Shown: one piece after another, positions 48,618-61,599 of the stretch | Layout: each line of letters opens with the position of its first letter | How positions within the stretch are numbered: position 1 is the stretch's first letter | Source of the DNA: Stratiolaelaps scimitus | Lineage: Eukaryota; Arthropoda; Arachnida; Mesostigmata; Laelapidae | Length of the DNA: 64,000 nt | Assembly (NCBI GenBank): GCA_019614645.1 | Contig: JABWDB010000047.1 | Location: forward strand, 124,001 to 188,000 | Direction: 5' to 3' | Notes under the pieces: generated by a model | Told to the model about the DNA's origin: nothing | The model's database searches: none | Seen by the model: only the letters and a program-made list of their open reading frames with translations | Program-made: the position numbers and the translations under genes

Positions 48618-51600
48618 ATAGATTAACAACAAAATGTACATGATTGACAGATTTGTTGGAAGTATTCGTATCTGGTATACCATATGTATTGCATTGTCAG
48701 TATAACAAATAATAGGTGTAGCTTTACTGAGAATAGAATACGGGATCGGAACAAATCCATGACTTAGTTTCACTTACAGATATCTGTCTAGGGGTATTCG
48801 CTTCTAGGAAAATCCTAGAAGTTATTAGCCCGCATTTTGTTAAGAATTTTGACAGTTGCTGTTCGATCACAAGAAGCAGCTCCATTTGTGTTTGGACTAA
48901 TCGTCATAGTAAACTGAGTAGATCTTTTCTAGAATATATATTTGAATGAATCACATACATAGATGGGGACCGTGCCTCGTGTGTCCGTCCTGATTCGGTT
49001 AAGTCACAAATCTTTTTTTTTGATACTAGACTCGACCCATTTGAAATCGTTTCTTTCACCCTCTTTTGTGTGTACACGATTAATTAATGCTTTCAGATTA
49101 GTGACAGATGCTCCATCGCTCATTGTCACCCATCTTGCAGATAGACCTGCAACAACAATAACAACACAGTTGACGAGTGCGTGGTTGTATATTCGTTTGT
49201 TGGCGTTTATTTTATTACTGTTCTTGTTTGGTTGTTGTGTTAGTTGTAGTCTACACAAATATATTAAAATGATTTGACATCGGCTACACATATGACACCA
49301 GTTGTTTCCGTTCGTTATTTTATTTCTCAATCGATCGTCACCCAGCTGCAATATTCGAATTCATTCGTCTCATCGTTAGCCATCTCAATATCGTTATCAG
49401 CACGATCCTTCCTTCCGATCGCTTGCGAGACTATAATCTCGGTGTTTCCCTTCGGTTTGTTCGCTATTAGCTTAGCCATTATTATCTCTTATCAGTTGTC
49501 TTGCCCCGTACAACTATTCGGGACATAATCATTTATGGTGTGTGTGTGTCTGTGTCTGCCTGTCGTGAGAGCATTGTTTCATTTATGTTTCTTATTGTCA
49601 TCGTCATCATCATTCGTTTTGTTCTTCTAATTAGTATTAGTATTTTATGTACAGAATGTTCCCGTAACGTACTTCGATCGGTCGCCTGCCTAACCATTAT
49701 CAGTTGTTAGCGCTGGTTCGATCAGGCGGTTTTCATCTCGTAGACTCTATTTGTAGATAAGAACATTTTTGAACACCTCCGATAGTATCTCATATCCAGC
49801 GACTCATCGCACGTTTACATATGCAGCTGTATCAATGGGTAGCAGAACATAGGCCAATACAACGAGATAAACCAAATTGTATATTGTGACAATGAACATA
49901 CGAACGACATTCATGGTAGGCATGGACATAAAGAGTTGTCTGTGCGATTTGGTTTTTATGAGTCCAATAACGAGAGTCCATGACGTGGGAAAAACAGACC
50001 ATATCAATGTACAACCTCAGAATTGCGAAGGTTTCTTAAATGTTAACACAGTGTTCGTTGTTCAAACTTTGAATCCAGCAGTCGTAAGTTACATTTAAAG
50101 CCGAATCTATAATAGATGAAGTTCACTATCGTGTTGTAGTGTTCGCCAAAACAGGTTGGTGATTGAATTGATCATGTTCAAGTTATCCCTATAGATATGG
50201 CTAGCAAAAATTCCATTCATCATGACAAAGTTGACTTTGTCCTCACCTACTTGATTTCGCAGTGATGTGAGACTCTTAATGTATTTTATCAATATTTGCA
50301 CGTCGCATTTTAGAAAAACAAAACGATCCAGTGCGTTTTCAAGCAAATTTCGATTCATCGTGTTTGCTGTCTATATATTTACATATAGGTAAATGCATAT
50401 GTTGGCTGTTGTATCTTATATATATATATATATATATTATCTGTGGTGTCTTTATGTGTGACTTCTAGGCACTCGTAGAAGGTTGGCCGTTGTTCTTCTG
50501 GACCTCGGATACATTGATAACTATTTATTGATGAAGCTGTAAAATTTAATCTTAAACGGATTGCAACATTTCAGGCGGTTTCGCCTCTTTACTATGTGTT
50601 CCGCATATGCTGCAGTACCGTTAGTTTTCATAGGTATCTGTCTCTCTGATCGAAGATTCATTCCTCTGAGAAATAGATCACAATCGTTCATCTAAAAACA
50701 AATTAGACGCCTTGTTGAAAATTGTACCTTCTACGAGCGCCTCATTCAAATAGGATGCATTTTCCAATTATCATCATCAATGGCTTGTACATATCTCAGC
50801 ATCGTTCTCATCTATCTATCAACTGCCATTCAACGGTCTATTAAACTTCCTCCTTCAAGCTGCAACATTTCGTAGATGCTCTCCAGCCTTCAACAACTCT
50901 CATATACACATGTATCTATTTATTTTCCTCCTCTTTCCGTATATATATATATATATATATATATGTATCTGTATCTATATATTATATATGTTAGTTGTAA
51001 ATGTTCACCCATAGAGATAACTGTTGAACAGAGAGTTCACGAACAGCGCCGGCTACCATCAACTGTTCAGTGGTTTTTCAATTCCGAATTTGTCATTTTG
51101 TCGAATGTTTTTTTTTGCTAAACTTCACCATCAATGCTGGTATTTTTCATCTAAAAGAAACATTGTCGAAATAGATTAAAAAAATAATTCGAGAAATGCA
51201 TCGTGTATACCATTATTTCCATTGCTATCTACGTTTATCTACATCAGGTAAAGAAACGTCTATTGTAATGCATTTTGTAGATAAATACACCCGCCCCGAG
51301 GACGAACGTACTAATCGAGTAATTAGTCGACGTAAGATAAATGCGTAATGTGTAATTTGTCAATAAATCTGTGTGGTTACCCGAAGGTATTAGGTCCCCC
51401 TATAAGTTCTCCTTTGGACATCATATGTGCCATATCTATAAGTCTGCCAATAGTTATGGAGCGCAATGACAATATAGAGTGTTATTACCTTGATTTTATC
51501 GTAATAAACTTACGTCTTAGATGTAAGCGCTCGAAGTTGCAGCACTTCGAGCGCGTTTTTATCTTATCTCCGATCGTTATCATAACCAGATACCAATTCG

Positions 51601-52548
51601 TACTCATAACCTCGTATAATTAGGTCGATCTGTTTGGTACCCGTTACACACTCCCACAACACAGTCAAACCCTTTGGACCATTCCTCTTTTAAGGATAAT
51701 AATACAATAATAATAATAATAGTATTAACAACTTTAAAAATAAGCGTGGTCTTCCAAGGAAGTACAGCAGACCGGGCCCTGTTAATGCTTCCGCCAGGGC
51801 ACCATTGAGTACCACACGAAGAGCTTGAATCATACAATCAATCATACGATCAGCACGAACAGTTACCGTAGTCTAGTAATCATTACAATAATAACAACAG
51901 TAAAGACAGGATCAGTTACTAAATACACCAAGTTTCCTATTCAGGAGGCAGTCAAGTGTTTTACACATACTCTACACAAATAGCGGACTGCACAGCACTA
52001 TTTACGGCGCACGCGATGTTTCCTCTCACAAGATTATTATTATTATTATTATTATTATCGTGTTTTTTTTGCCACTTCTCCTCATTTCGTTTCGTTTTCA
52101 TGTAGACGAACACGAGTGTTACGATAAACCATCGTAAAACCAATCGATTTTCTCCACAATCTCCATCCGTGTAGGTCTCTTGGGGAGGGGGTCGATTCAC
52201 TGATGGACAGGTCACTGCTCACACAGGTAGCTTCTGTGTCGAGACACCACTCTCCATTTCCTCTATATCTCGATATCCCGGCTAGATTTGCCCGGCAGTT
52301 ATCCCGTGGATTTGTTAGGGGCTCGGAGAGGAAGGGCATCGCTAGAAATGATGACCATGCAATCCGCCATTATTTTTGTCATTACGATGATGATTATGAT
52401 GATGATGGTGATTATTATTATTAGTTAGTATTTAACTAATTCATTAATTAATTGTATTGTACGCGCTGACGTCATGAGTCACTGAAACGAATGCATGTGT
52501 CAACACCACTCTTGTTGGAGGACATTGAGTACTACAGGGTAACTTTGA

Positions 52549-52779
52549 TTATTCAGTCGCGTTATTCTCTAGATTAATCGCTTTCTTATCGACACAAAGT
52601 GCACACTTCTTCGTATACACGCTCGTAATCGTGCTTATGCAATATGACACTGTGTTGACACGTCCACTGATTGACAATTTCGTAGATGCTCCACTGTGCT
52701 CAGGCAACAGACAATTGGAGCAGGATTTCATTGCGTTGGGGTCTAACGGCGCCCGGGGTGTGGGGTCGGTTGGAGGTTA
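52549..52779 (-). other. Coding-like minus-strand frame, unproven
   Basis: About 75 open codons, with PLDPNAMKSCSNCLLPEHSG near the start and two Cys-x-x-Cys pairs (CSNC, CALC). An overlapping frame just upstream (52781-52960) is acidic and also open. Either a short gene in an unusual stretch or chance. Confidence 0.2.
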
Positions 52780-55700
52780 ATCAGGCTGTATGTGAATCGG
52801 GCTGGCTCGCACTAAAATGCTGCCGTAAACCGTCAGAATCGTCGTCTCTACCTCGGCCCGCGGCCCCTTCGAATGTCACTTTTGCCTCGTTTCTGTTCAC
52901 TCCTTGTGTGTGTTTGTGTGTGGGATCCTTGGAGCTAAGACGTAAATATATCAGCCCTCTGTCCACTGGCTTCTTATGTCCCAACAATTACAGCAATATC
53001 CAACAGTGTTATCAGGATAACGTCAGGGAAGCAATCATCACATAGACACAATCGTATGTCGGCATTATTTGGTGAGACAAGTACATTCGTTATTTTATGT
53101 GTACTAGTATTATTATTATTATTATTATGTATCGTGCCACCGTAGACGTCAATACGTGAATGGATAGCATCGACCTTCAATATTAATAATAAATATCAGA
53201 ATAATCATGGTACTCAACTATGTTGATGATGATAATAACTGTATTCATAATCATCCTACTAATAATAATAATAATAATAATAACAATCGTAATCACTACT
53301 AATACTGTGTGATGTCAATGTTATATACTATGATAAGATACATCATCACTGCTGAGTTATTATCGTCGTAACAAATCGTGGAAAATAGCTATCCGCCTTG
53401 AATTAACAACAGAAAGCCTGTAAACCTAAAGTCCTACTTCGCCCAGTTTCATTGCTGTCCTCAATGCCGCACGCAAACTACACCACAATGAATCGTGGTT
53501 CACAATTCAATGATGACAATCGACTAATTGAACGGGCCAAGAGAGACTTCGGGCGGAGGTCGGCTTCCGACTTGCCTCTGTCATTTCGCATCTCTCTCTC
53601 TCTCTATTGTGTAACTTACAACTAATACTGACTTAGGCATAGATGCTCGACACAACCACACTCACTCATACATGGGCGAATTCGTCATCCCATTTGTTCG
53701 TTACCGTCAACCTCAGCCAACGGTTGGCCTCCACCAGCATCAATCAGTACCATCTATCTATACATGCTTGTTTCATAGTTATTTATCTCCTGCTCTTATT
53801 GTTTATCAGTATCGTCATCGGCGCTAAGTGAGTACTAGCCGTTATCTTATGGTTGTTGCTACACGCAAATACAGGGGTAAAAAATTGTCATCAACATACG
53901 ATTATTACGGCGACACTATTTATATTAGTTGTTCCAGTAGACCATGCATAATCCTGTAATTAACCACATATGAATATAATTGTCATTATGTTATTATTAT
54001 TATTATTCGTATTATGTGTACGTATATGTTGTATGCAGTGGCTGACGCATACACAGGTTGCTCAGGCGGACGGCGTTCCCAGTCCTTATATCGACCCTTC
54101 AATAGGAGACCAGCTATATGCACAAGCGTCATCTAGTTTATCTAATATGCCGTATGCTAGATCATTGGGCAGTTAGTTGTTGACATACGTAATTTGAGAA
54201 TTCCGTTACACACTTTCAGTCAACTTTCAACTTAACTAAAGGGAACTTATTGTAGAAGAAGAAAGCCAGTGGGAACAGTTAATCATTGGATGATCCCTCG
54301 TTGAATTCGCAATAATTCAAACAGCCACAAACAGCGTCTAACAACAAAGATGCATCATAGGCGTATTATACATTATACATATATGACATTGATATTTTGT
54401 TGGACACGATGTTATGGGGCGTTTGAAAACCACACTCCTAATATAACTGACCAAGCTGCAGTGGCCGAACCGTAACGAACGACGAATCATCATCACCCTT
54501 TATTGCCAAACTATTGACATCGTAATGCCGAACGAAAGCGAACGGCGAGAAGATTATCGACAAGTAACTGCAGGTGGCGGATTTCTCCCGGCGGTATATT
54601 CACCATCGTTATCTAATGATTGTGAGGTAAGCGCTACACGTTTTAGACTAGACTGGTCCATTACGACTAGTAGTACTTCGTCGGGTGGAGTCGCTGCGTC
54701 ACAACTGGTTGTATACATCATCGGAAGGCTATTCCTAACCACGATTTACTGTGGGTCAATAGGTGTCGTGCAAGGCTGTCATTCAAGCCATCGACTAATT
54801 CATTTTTTGCACCTCCGTGCATCCGATAGACAAAACTCTAACCAAACTAAAATAACAACGTTGTCGGTAAAGGAGACTCAGTCCGATCAGCAGCAAGAGA
54901 AGCCAGCACAATCGAGTAATTCCTTTGAAGGGGTCTTTTTTTTCCTCACGTGAACGCTTGCCCTACAATGAAGAAGGGTATCATTGTGAGCAACGCCCGT
55001 TATTCGTGCAACTGAAATGTACGAAGTGTTATATTCTGTTGTACAACAATTAGTACCAGGTGTTCAAATCACTGCGATGCCGATTGACGTGGCTTATTGA
55101 CTATTTTAACCGAAATGAAATGAAGTCGGGTCGAGGTAAGCTTTCATCTGGGTGTTCGATGGAGACCTGTATGTAATTATTGCAGAGTACGATAGTTCGT
55201 ACTGCCGTCCCTACAGACCCTGCAGACTATCCTTCTACTAACCCCTTCTGTCATTTGTGGTTGCAGTAGTAGTAGTGGTAGTATTAATCATAATGATAAT
55301 AATACTAATTATTATTATTATTATATGATGTTATTACTTCTGATACTATATATATTCCCCTTTAAGTTGCGGGTTCGTCCATTGTCGTCAATATCTCGTT
55401 TGTCAGCTGGTCGAAACGAGAGAAAAAAAGTCCACGTTTTAGAATAGCATTCTCTAGTTGATCGCCTCCTCTATTCGATAGTGGTTTCTGCAGCTGCTAC
55501 TGCCCCCCCCCCCGTAACATACAAGATACGCTATGTGTTACACACCCTTAAACTGCGAACGAGTTAACGTATGAACGTTATATTCACCGTTCCTATCATC
55601 GTTAGCCGGTTATCATTTACCAGAGATAATCACCCTGACAGGCATGTGACTATGTATAATTTTAGATAGATTTCTAATCTGCTCATGTCTGCTTCCGTTA

Positions 55701-55965
55701 GCACTTTTAACTGAATAAGCTTCATTTTGTTCCCTTTCAATAACAATAGTCTCATTCACAGAAGAGAAGTTGCAACAATACCTCGGTCGTTTTTAATAAC
55801 CATTAGTATCCGTGTCAATTCACTGTCCCGTGCCCTACGTGGTACTGATGATAGACATATGTATACAGTTGTTCTTATTGTAAATACAATGGTTTAGTCC
55901 GCTCTCGTAATGACAGCTTCGGATGCTTTCGCACACTGACCTCCCGTTCTGCCCCAGCACAAGAG

Positions 55966-56001
<36 letters not shown>

Positions 56002-56532
56002 GCTTCATTTCTTCAATTTTTCTAGCACAGACATTATATGTATATGAGTATGTATGTAAATGTGACTACCCTATAATATGCAGCATATTTATCATTAGGA
56101 TCTCGTTAGGCTATAGCACAGTAATGTGTTTGCGGATTATTTAGTCCTTTATATTTGTATGCGTATGAGGTAGCATGATATTTAATATCAGTCGTACTAA
56201 TCAATATTAGTCCCTCCACACACGGGGCGGGACGAACTATTGGCGAGAGGATGAGTGGTTACTTAATTGTATTGTTCATTGATTTGTAGACTATTTAAGT
56301 TTTTTGCGTTATCATTCTTCAGTGATAACACGTACTGTCTATTAATTATATCGCGTGTCTGTTGCCTGTCTGTGCTTTCTATTTGGGCGAGAGCATTGAA
56401 CCGACTGGTGCCTTGGGGCGTATGGCCCCTCATGTTCAGCCTCCATGTTCAATTCATCGTCGTCCTTAAATTCTAAATTAAATTGTTTCAGTCACGTTCA
56501 AAGGACTTGTACAGTCCGCAAGTATGTTCATA

Positions 56533-56840
56533 TCATTCGTTTGCGTTCATCCACTCCGCCGGTGTGACGCCTTCGGGCGTGGCATCCTCAGGATCGCCAT
56601 GTCGGATGTTCCGCAATGTTCAGATACATCATCGTTCCAACTCAATGTCCTCTTGTTCGCGATGGTTTTCCTGCTTCTGTGGCCATTCAATGTTGAATGG
56701 GTGCCTCTTCTCGGGTTCTGCAGCTGTCTCCAGTTGCCAGTGGTTGTTAGCCTACTCAATTGACTCGTATTTCGTGTCTCAGGGCATCCATCTCCAAACA
56801 CAACCTCTCGATTACATCAGCAACTTTCGTATTATGTTTT
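56533..56840 (-). pseudogene. Coding-like minus-strand segments broken by shifts
   Basis: Three adjoining minus-strand pieces look coding but are not continuous. About 56840-56765 reads KVADVIERLCLEMDALRHEI. 56751-56632 reads NNHWQLETAAEPEKRHPF and onward. 56619-56533 reads IRHGDPEDATPEGVTPAEW and ends in TGA. A 13-base interval shifts the frame between the first two and a 12-base interval with two stops separates the last two. The fragments suggest a decayed gene with a coiled coil. The opposite strand is open over the same region but is Ser/Cys-rich, as expected of an antisense shadow. Confidence 0.3.
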
Positions 56841-57106
56841 ACTATGATGATTAATAATAGTAATACATATGTAACTCGTCGCCATCGATGACATGACTAA
56901 TACTATTGCTATTATATTATATATAAATACCTATATGTATTAATGCATATGACTGTTGCAGTGGTTAGCTTCTCTCTCTCTCTCTCTTGAGAGAGTGGAA
57001 GAGGGGGAGAGTATAAGAGATAGGGTCTCGTTCTATTTCTCTCTTTATTTCTTCTAGTATTGCCCGCCATGTACGTGTATATATATATATATATATATAT
57101 ATAGAC

Positions 57107-57140
57107 GTAGTGTAAATTATAATACCAATGAACGAACCAA

Positions 57141-57179
<39 letters not shown>

Positions 57180-57246
57180 ACACGAATGTTCCGCCGAGTG
57201 CTCAGCTACTGGTTGATTCGTTCGTTGGTATTATAATTGACGCTAC
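57107..57246. repeat. Foldback with 36-bp arms and (TA)n loop
   Basis: Left arm 57107-57142 and right arm 57211-57246 are reverse complements at 32 of 36 positions; the shared core is AATTATAATACCAA. Two of the mismatches would be G-U pairs in RNA of the plus strand. The loop holds a (TA)n tract (57143-57176). Confidence 0.85.
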
Positions 57247-58378
57247 TTTTCCAAATGGCAGGAATCCTGACATTGTTATTATCGTTATAGATTCCGTAGA
57301 CGAACAAGGGGAGACACTCGACACCTGTTACACTTTCGTATATATTTCATAGTTGCGTGTGGTATGCTGGTTCTCTTTCTCTCTCTCTCCTTGCATCGGA
57401 TTACTCCGATGATCCGTCCACGATTCCATGGTCAACATTCAGTAGCCAAACATAGCACATCGAGACAATAATGGTGAACAACCCTCAGCAAATACTTCTC
57501 GCTCGATTTTCGGGGTTGTGGGGAGCGATTTGCTGTGCACTTCATTGTGGACCTTATAATAGACATTGTTACGGAATACACACACTTCGACGGATTGCCT
57601 GCATCTCCTGGTTGACTCATACCGATTCATATGGACACAAACCGAACAATGGAATAAGCTAGAACGGGACGAGCGTACAGCACATGCATTATTATTATTA
57701 TTATTATAGTTAATAGTATGATTATCAGTTTTGGCTTTTTTGGCATTTTGGGTATTTGCCCACTTTGCTACAATTATGTGGAGATTAAAGCTATAACACG
57801 AATCGGTCTAAGCTGACTTTTTTCCGCCGGCAACAGTCAGTCATCTGTTCTCTATAATGATGGATTTAATGCAAATAAATCAGTGCCATCTCCTGTTCCG
57901 ATGGCGTCACTCGTCGCTGGGCTAATTTACGTACGCCGTGTGCTGTACAAATAATTGTATACTAGTAGTTGAGTGTCTCTAGTAGCTCTAATTTCATCAT
58001 AAGAGCGTCCACGTGACGCTCGTATCGATCGGTTGACAGGATTGTTCCGAATGTCGTCGACGCGACGTTCAGTTCTCCAACAGATCTTCATCCTCCGCAT
58101 TTGACTTTGAGATCGCCGGATTTGTTCAGTGCCAAGGCCATTTTGGATCAAAATAAAATTATTAATTGACTGCCGTTGGTATCGCATTGTCGATATATTG
58201 TCCATCTTCTGTAGTTGATCATGGTCGACAAATAATTCGTGGTTATACTTCCGTATCGAGTGCTACGCCTTGGCCACCGAGGTATAATTAATTGCAGGTT
58301 GTATTGCGTGACTGGCTGTGGTGATGATTTGTTGTGGTATATGCATTTCAGCAGAGTCGGTTCGATTGGTTAGTTGAT

Positions 58379-60339
58379 TTAGAAAAAGCCGCCGAAGTCC
58401 ATCGCGCCTGCGTCGCCAAAATCCCCGAACATTGAGTCGCCGATGTCCAGATCGCCCAAATCAGCTGGAATTCAAGTGAATTAATAAATTAATCGAACGA
58501 TCATTGGTCGCAGCAGTCATTGCTCTTGTGGTGAGCTATGTCATAATACCCTGCTTATTGCTGATAGTTACTTGTCAAATGAGAAGAGATTTGCGCCCTT
58601 GACCAACAGGATCATATGTAAGAAAGTGAGCCGTGTTCTATTCTACTCATCTAAAAGTAGATAACTGCCCATGTGTATTTGTGTGCGTTAGGTCGTACCG
58701 GGAATGTCAAAGGCCAGATCTGACGCGCTCAGATCCACCATTGCTGCTTCTGCTGCTGCATAATAGCACAAGATTTGGGCGGGGTCACCCTGGACGCTCC
58801 AGCCGGAACCTCGGCCCCATCCTGGAAAGTAATGAGCGAGAAGCAACAGAAATATACGGCCCGGTGAATAGGTTAGCGGGTGGCCGGAATATCAGTGTAT
58901 GGCCGGATAACTGTAGCCACTGTCCCGTATTGTCCCACAGGATCCAGTCGTGTATAAACCTTGAAAGTGGTCATAGAAACTGGTTCTATATTCAATTTCC
59001 TGTCGGCTTGTTTTATAGAAATGTGGACTCAATTTGATACAAGCCAAATTTGGCTTACCAAAAGCGGATTCTTCGAAGTATGCCATATGAAAGTTAGCCA
59101 TAAAGCACATATTTATAGGGGAGTCAATATCAGGACCACGTTCTTTATGAAACTCAACCGTGGATGTTTTGATAAAGTGTTATGATCCTCTATCAGTAGT
59201 CAACTTTCTTTCCATGCTTATGTTAGCGTTTAGTAAATGAATCCTAGGAGGACCTTTACACAGATTGTTTTCCAGTGACTATCCTTGATACAATTTACGC
59301 CAATTCAATAATACGAATGGATTAAGTATTGGAGCATTAGCCCTACTGGCAACCAAACATACGCTTCGCTGTTTAAGGACAACGTGGGTCCGACGATTCA
59401 ACTGATAACTAACCCGTAGTGGTGCCCGAGTTGAGGGCGGCGTTCATGGCGGCCTCTTCGGCGTCCACCCCTCTCGACTTCCGAGATGTATTTCGTACTG
59501 TCCCATTGCCACAGCCCGTGGTCCCCGGCGAGGTGCCTTTTGAGGAGCTCCTGCTGCGCGAAGCAGATTTCTCTTTTCGAATCGACGATTCTAGCGAAAT
59601 AGATAAAAAAAGCATAATCAGTTTAATTCGCAATTTACCAAATAGCCGATACGGGTTTAAAAACATCTAATAGTAAATCTATTGAAATATGCATATATTC
59701 GTTATACATTTTCTAAGCAACAACAATTTGTCCGGACGAACTTGCGACCATCAACTCTAAGTTGAAAGGACCTGTTTGTTTCATTTTATCGTGGACTTTA
59801 CCTTTGATACTCATTAGCTTCAGATCGTTGGCAAGCTTGTCTATGCTGCTGGTACTATGCTGTTTGCTGAGGTCACCATGTCCCCGTTGGATTTCATCCT
59901 TTTCCGAGTATGGCGGTGGAGGCGGTGCAGGAATCTGTGAGGTGGTGATGAAACCTGGTTATAGAATAGGCTATCGAGCATTTTTTAAACACACGTTCGT
60001 TAAAATCGTTGCTGTAGTAGTCGCAGCAGTTAAATATGCAAAGTTGGATAAGCTCGGGTGACTTATGTTCAATTTTGAAAATCACCGAATTACTTGACGT
60101 TCACCGAGTTAACTAGAAATGATCTGAATGGCGATGTGTGTATGTGTGTTGCCGCCATTTGAGCCGTTACTTTGGGTGGATTAGCCCAATTGGTAAGTGT
60201 TACAACTAGCAGGTAGACTGCTTGTACAAATATTGCCGTTGCATTGTATGTGAATGGGGGAGTGATGATGCATTTCAATCTATTTAACGTATGGAATATA
60301 TCTATTCTTACCGTGTTTATGATAGCATTTATCCAATCC
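58379..60339 (-). CDS. Unidentified PPxY protein, last five exons
   Basis: Minus-strand exons 60339-60312, 59954-59802, 59590-59414, 58821-58699 and 58464-58379 (stop TAA) all have AG acceptors and GT donors (GTAAGA, GTAAAG, GTTAGT, GTACGA) and join in phase, giving 188 residues. The 28-base first piece encodes GLDKCYHKH. Next come a Pro-rich segment with IPAPPPPPYSEKDE (a PPxY motif, the usual ligand of WW domains, as in Nedd4 ligases or YAP/Yorkie), SIDKLANDLKLMSIK, a Ser/Arg-rich basic stretch, then DPAQILCYYAAAEAAM. The acidic tail ends DAGAMDFGGFF. The N-terminal part lies further right, beyond the mariner insertion, and was not found. I cannot name the family. The CxHxH cluster could bind metal; that is an inference. 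Confidence 0.75.
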
Positions 60340-60368
60340 CTGTAAGGATCAAATCAAAATATAAACCA

Positions 60369-60373
<5 letters not shown>

Positions 60374-60407
<34 letters not shown>
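60374..60407. repeat. (TA)n microsatellite at the mariner edge
   Basis: About 34 bp of TA dinucleotides; the mariner appears to have inserted at a TA here, the required target of this superfamily. Confidence 0.9.
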
Positions 60408-60412
<5 letters not shown>

Positions 60413-61591
60413 CGTTAAAACAACTAAGTAAGTTAAAACAAAGGTAGTTTAGTATGAGCTAGGGGTATGCACCTCGTTTATTTAAACACTGGTCCCAGAG
60501 TTCCGGCAGCCTTCTAACGGCTAGGTGTGCACCATTTCTATTACCATTTATAACCTCGTTCCTGAAAGCCTCTCGGAGTAAATAGATGTTTGCATTCCTT
60601 TTGCCACCTATAGCCCTCTTTAATCGAAGGAAGCAACCATAGTCACACGGGCTTAAATCGGGAGAATAGGCGGGGTGATGTCATCGCTCAATCTTGTTGA
60701 CCTTAAGCCAGGACGTCATTTCATTGCCACAATGCGCCCTATCCACACTCGATGCTTCCTATTGCTATGCCTATTATTCATAAGTCCCTTCAAGAACTCG
60801 AGATATCGAGCAGAGTCCATTTTTTCTTTTGACCCCAAAATCTCATAGTAGCAAATTCCGTTGAAATCCATGGCAAGACCCCAAAATCTCGTAGAATTTG
60901 CTACTACGAGATTTTGGGGTCAAAATCTCGTAGTAGCAAATTCCGTTGAAATCCGCGCTACCATTACTTTAGGCTCGAATCTATTTCGTACTGCTACCGC
61001 CATTGTCTGTTCACCTGGTTGTAGCCACTGTTTCACTTGATCTTTTTCCGGTCCCCTATACAGGCTGAGCCAGGACCGAGTTAATGAGAGACCCATTTTG
61101 CACCTTTTTTCTACATCCTCAGATTATTTTTAATAATTCGACGACATGTTTCACGTGTCACGCCAATTTTAGCCGATGAAGTCGTCAATGACCAAGCTCT
61201 AGTTTGCTCAAAAGCTTTTTCGATTATCTCGATCCGTTCGTCGAATTGTGCTCAGGGAAGGGGTGGACGCCCTCGATGTTTATTAATGTCCCAGCAGCCT
61301 GACCTAAACTGCGCACACCAACGGCAAACCTGTCGTCAATTCAGGGCATTATGGCCGAGCATGCTAATCAACCTTCGATGGATTTCAGCTAGACATTTCT
61401 TCTTTTGAAACATAAACCTGACACTTTTCTTGTGAAAATGCAAGTCTGAGGGACCTGCTCCGGCGGTTGCCCTTTCGAACGCCCAACGAAAGCCTAATGC
61501 TAGCGGCCTTCGCGCCGCCTGCTTGCTAATTGTTGTGTCTCACTACCCGCCAAATTTGAATTTTCATTATTTTTGGGTCAACCCAACATGT
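60408..61591 (-). mobile_element. Decayed mariner-type transposon
   Basis: The transposase runs on the minus strand from ATG 61411-61413 to a stop at 60459, with in-frame stops and at least one frameshift, so it is inactive. Visible parts: two helix-turn-helix regions (RWCAQFRSGCWDINKHRGRP; IGVTRETCRRIIKNN), the first catalytic Asp in MDFNGICYYEIL, the adjoining YLEFLKGLM, and the last catalytic Asp in YSPDLSPCDYGCF, followed by the normal C terminus. The 5' terminal repeat reads TGTTGGGTTGACCCAAAAAT as in mariners; the other end is eroded. Both ends abut TA-rich DNA. Probably in an intron of the minus-strand gene. Confidence 0.92.
60836..60954. repeat. Duplicated and inverted catalytic segment inside the mariner
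   Basis: A perfect 18-bp palindrome arm, GACCCCAAAATCTCGTAG (60877-60894), and its complement (60904-60921) enclose 9 bases. The 34-bp unit at 60836-60869 recurs directly at 60921-60954 with one substitution. The unit encodes the region of the first catalytic Asp. Confidence 0.9.
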
Positions 61592-61599
61592 ATATATAT

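Larger units (their letters stand above)
48640..58378. other. Spacer or long 3' UTR rich in (AAT)n tracts
   Basis: No complete gene was recognised. (AAT/ATT)n runs occur near 51705, 52036-52059, 52412, 53108-53128, 53256-53284, 53991-54009, 55310 and 57687-57707, far denser than elsewhere. TA tracts occur at 50416, 50940, 55967, 57077 and 57143. The stretch lies immediately downstream of the minus-strand gene ending at 58379 and upstream of no gene, so a very long 3' UTR is possible. A plus-strand frame at 54525 (MPNESERREDYRQV...) with a GAG|GTAAGC donor at 54627 is the best plus-strand exon candidate, but has no partner. Confidence 0.4.

Noticed and set aside
54525..54953. 142-codon open frame starting MPNESERRED
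   Set aside because: Has an ATG and an internal donor but no partner exon, and a low-complexity tail; mentioned only within the spacer entry.
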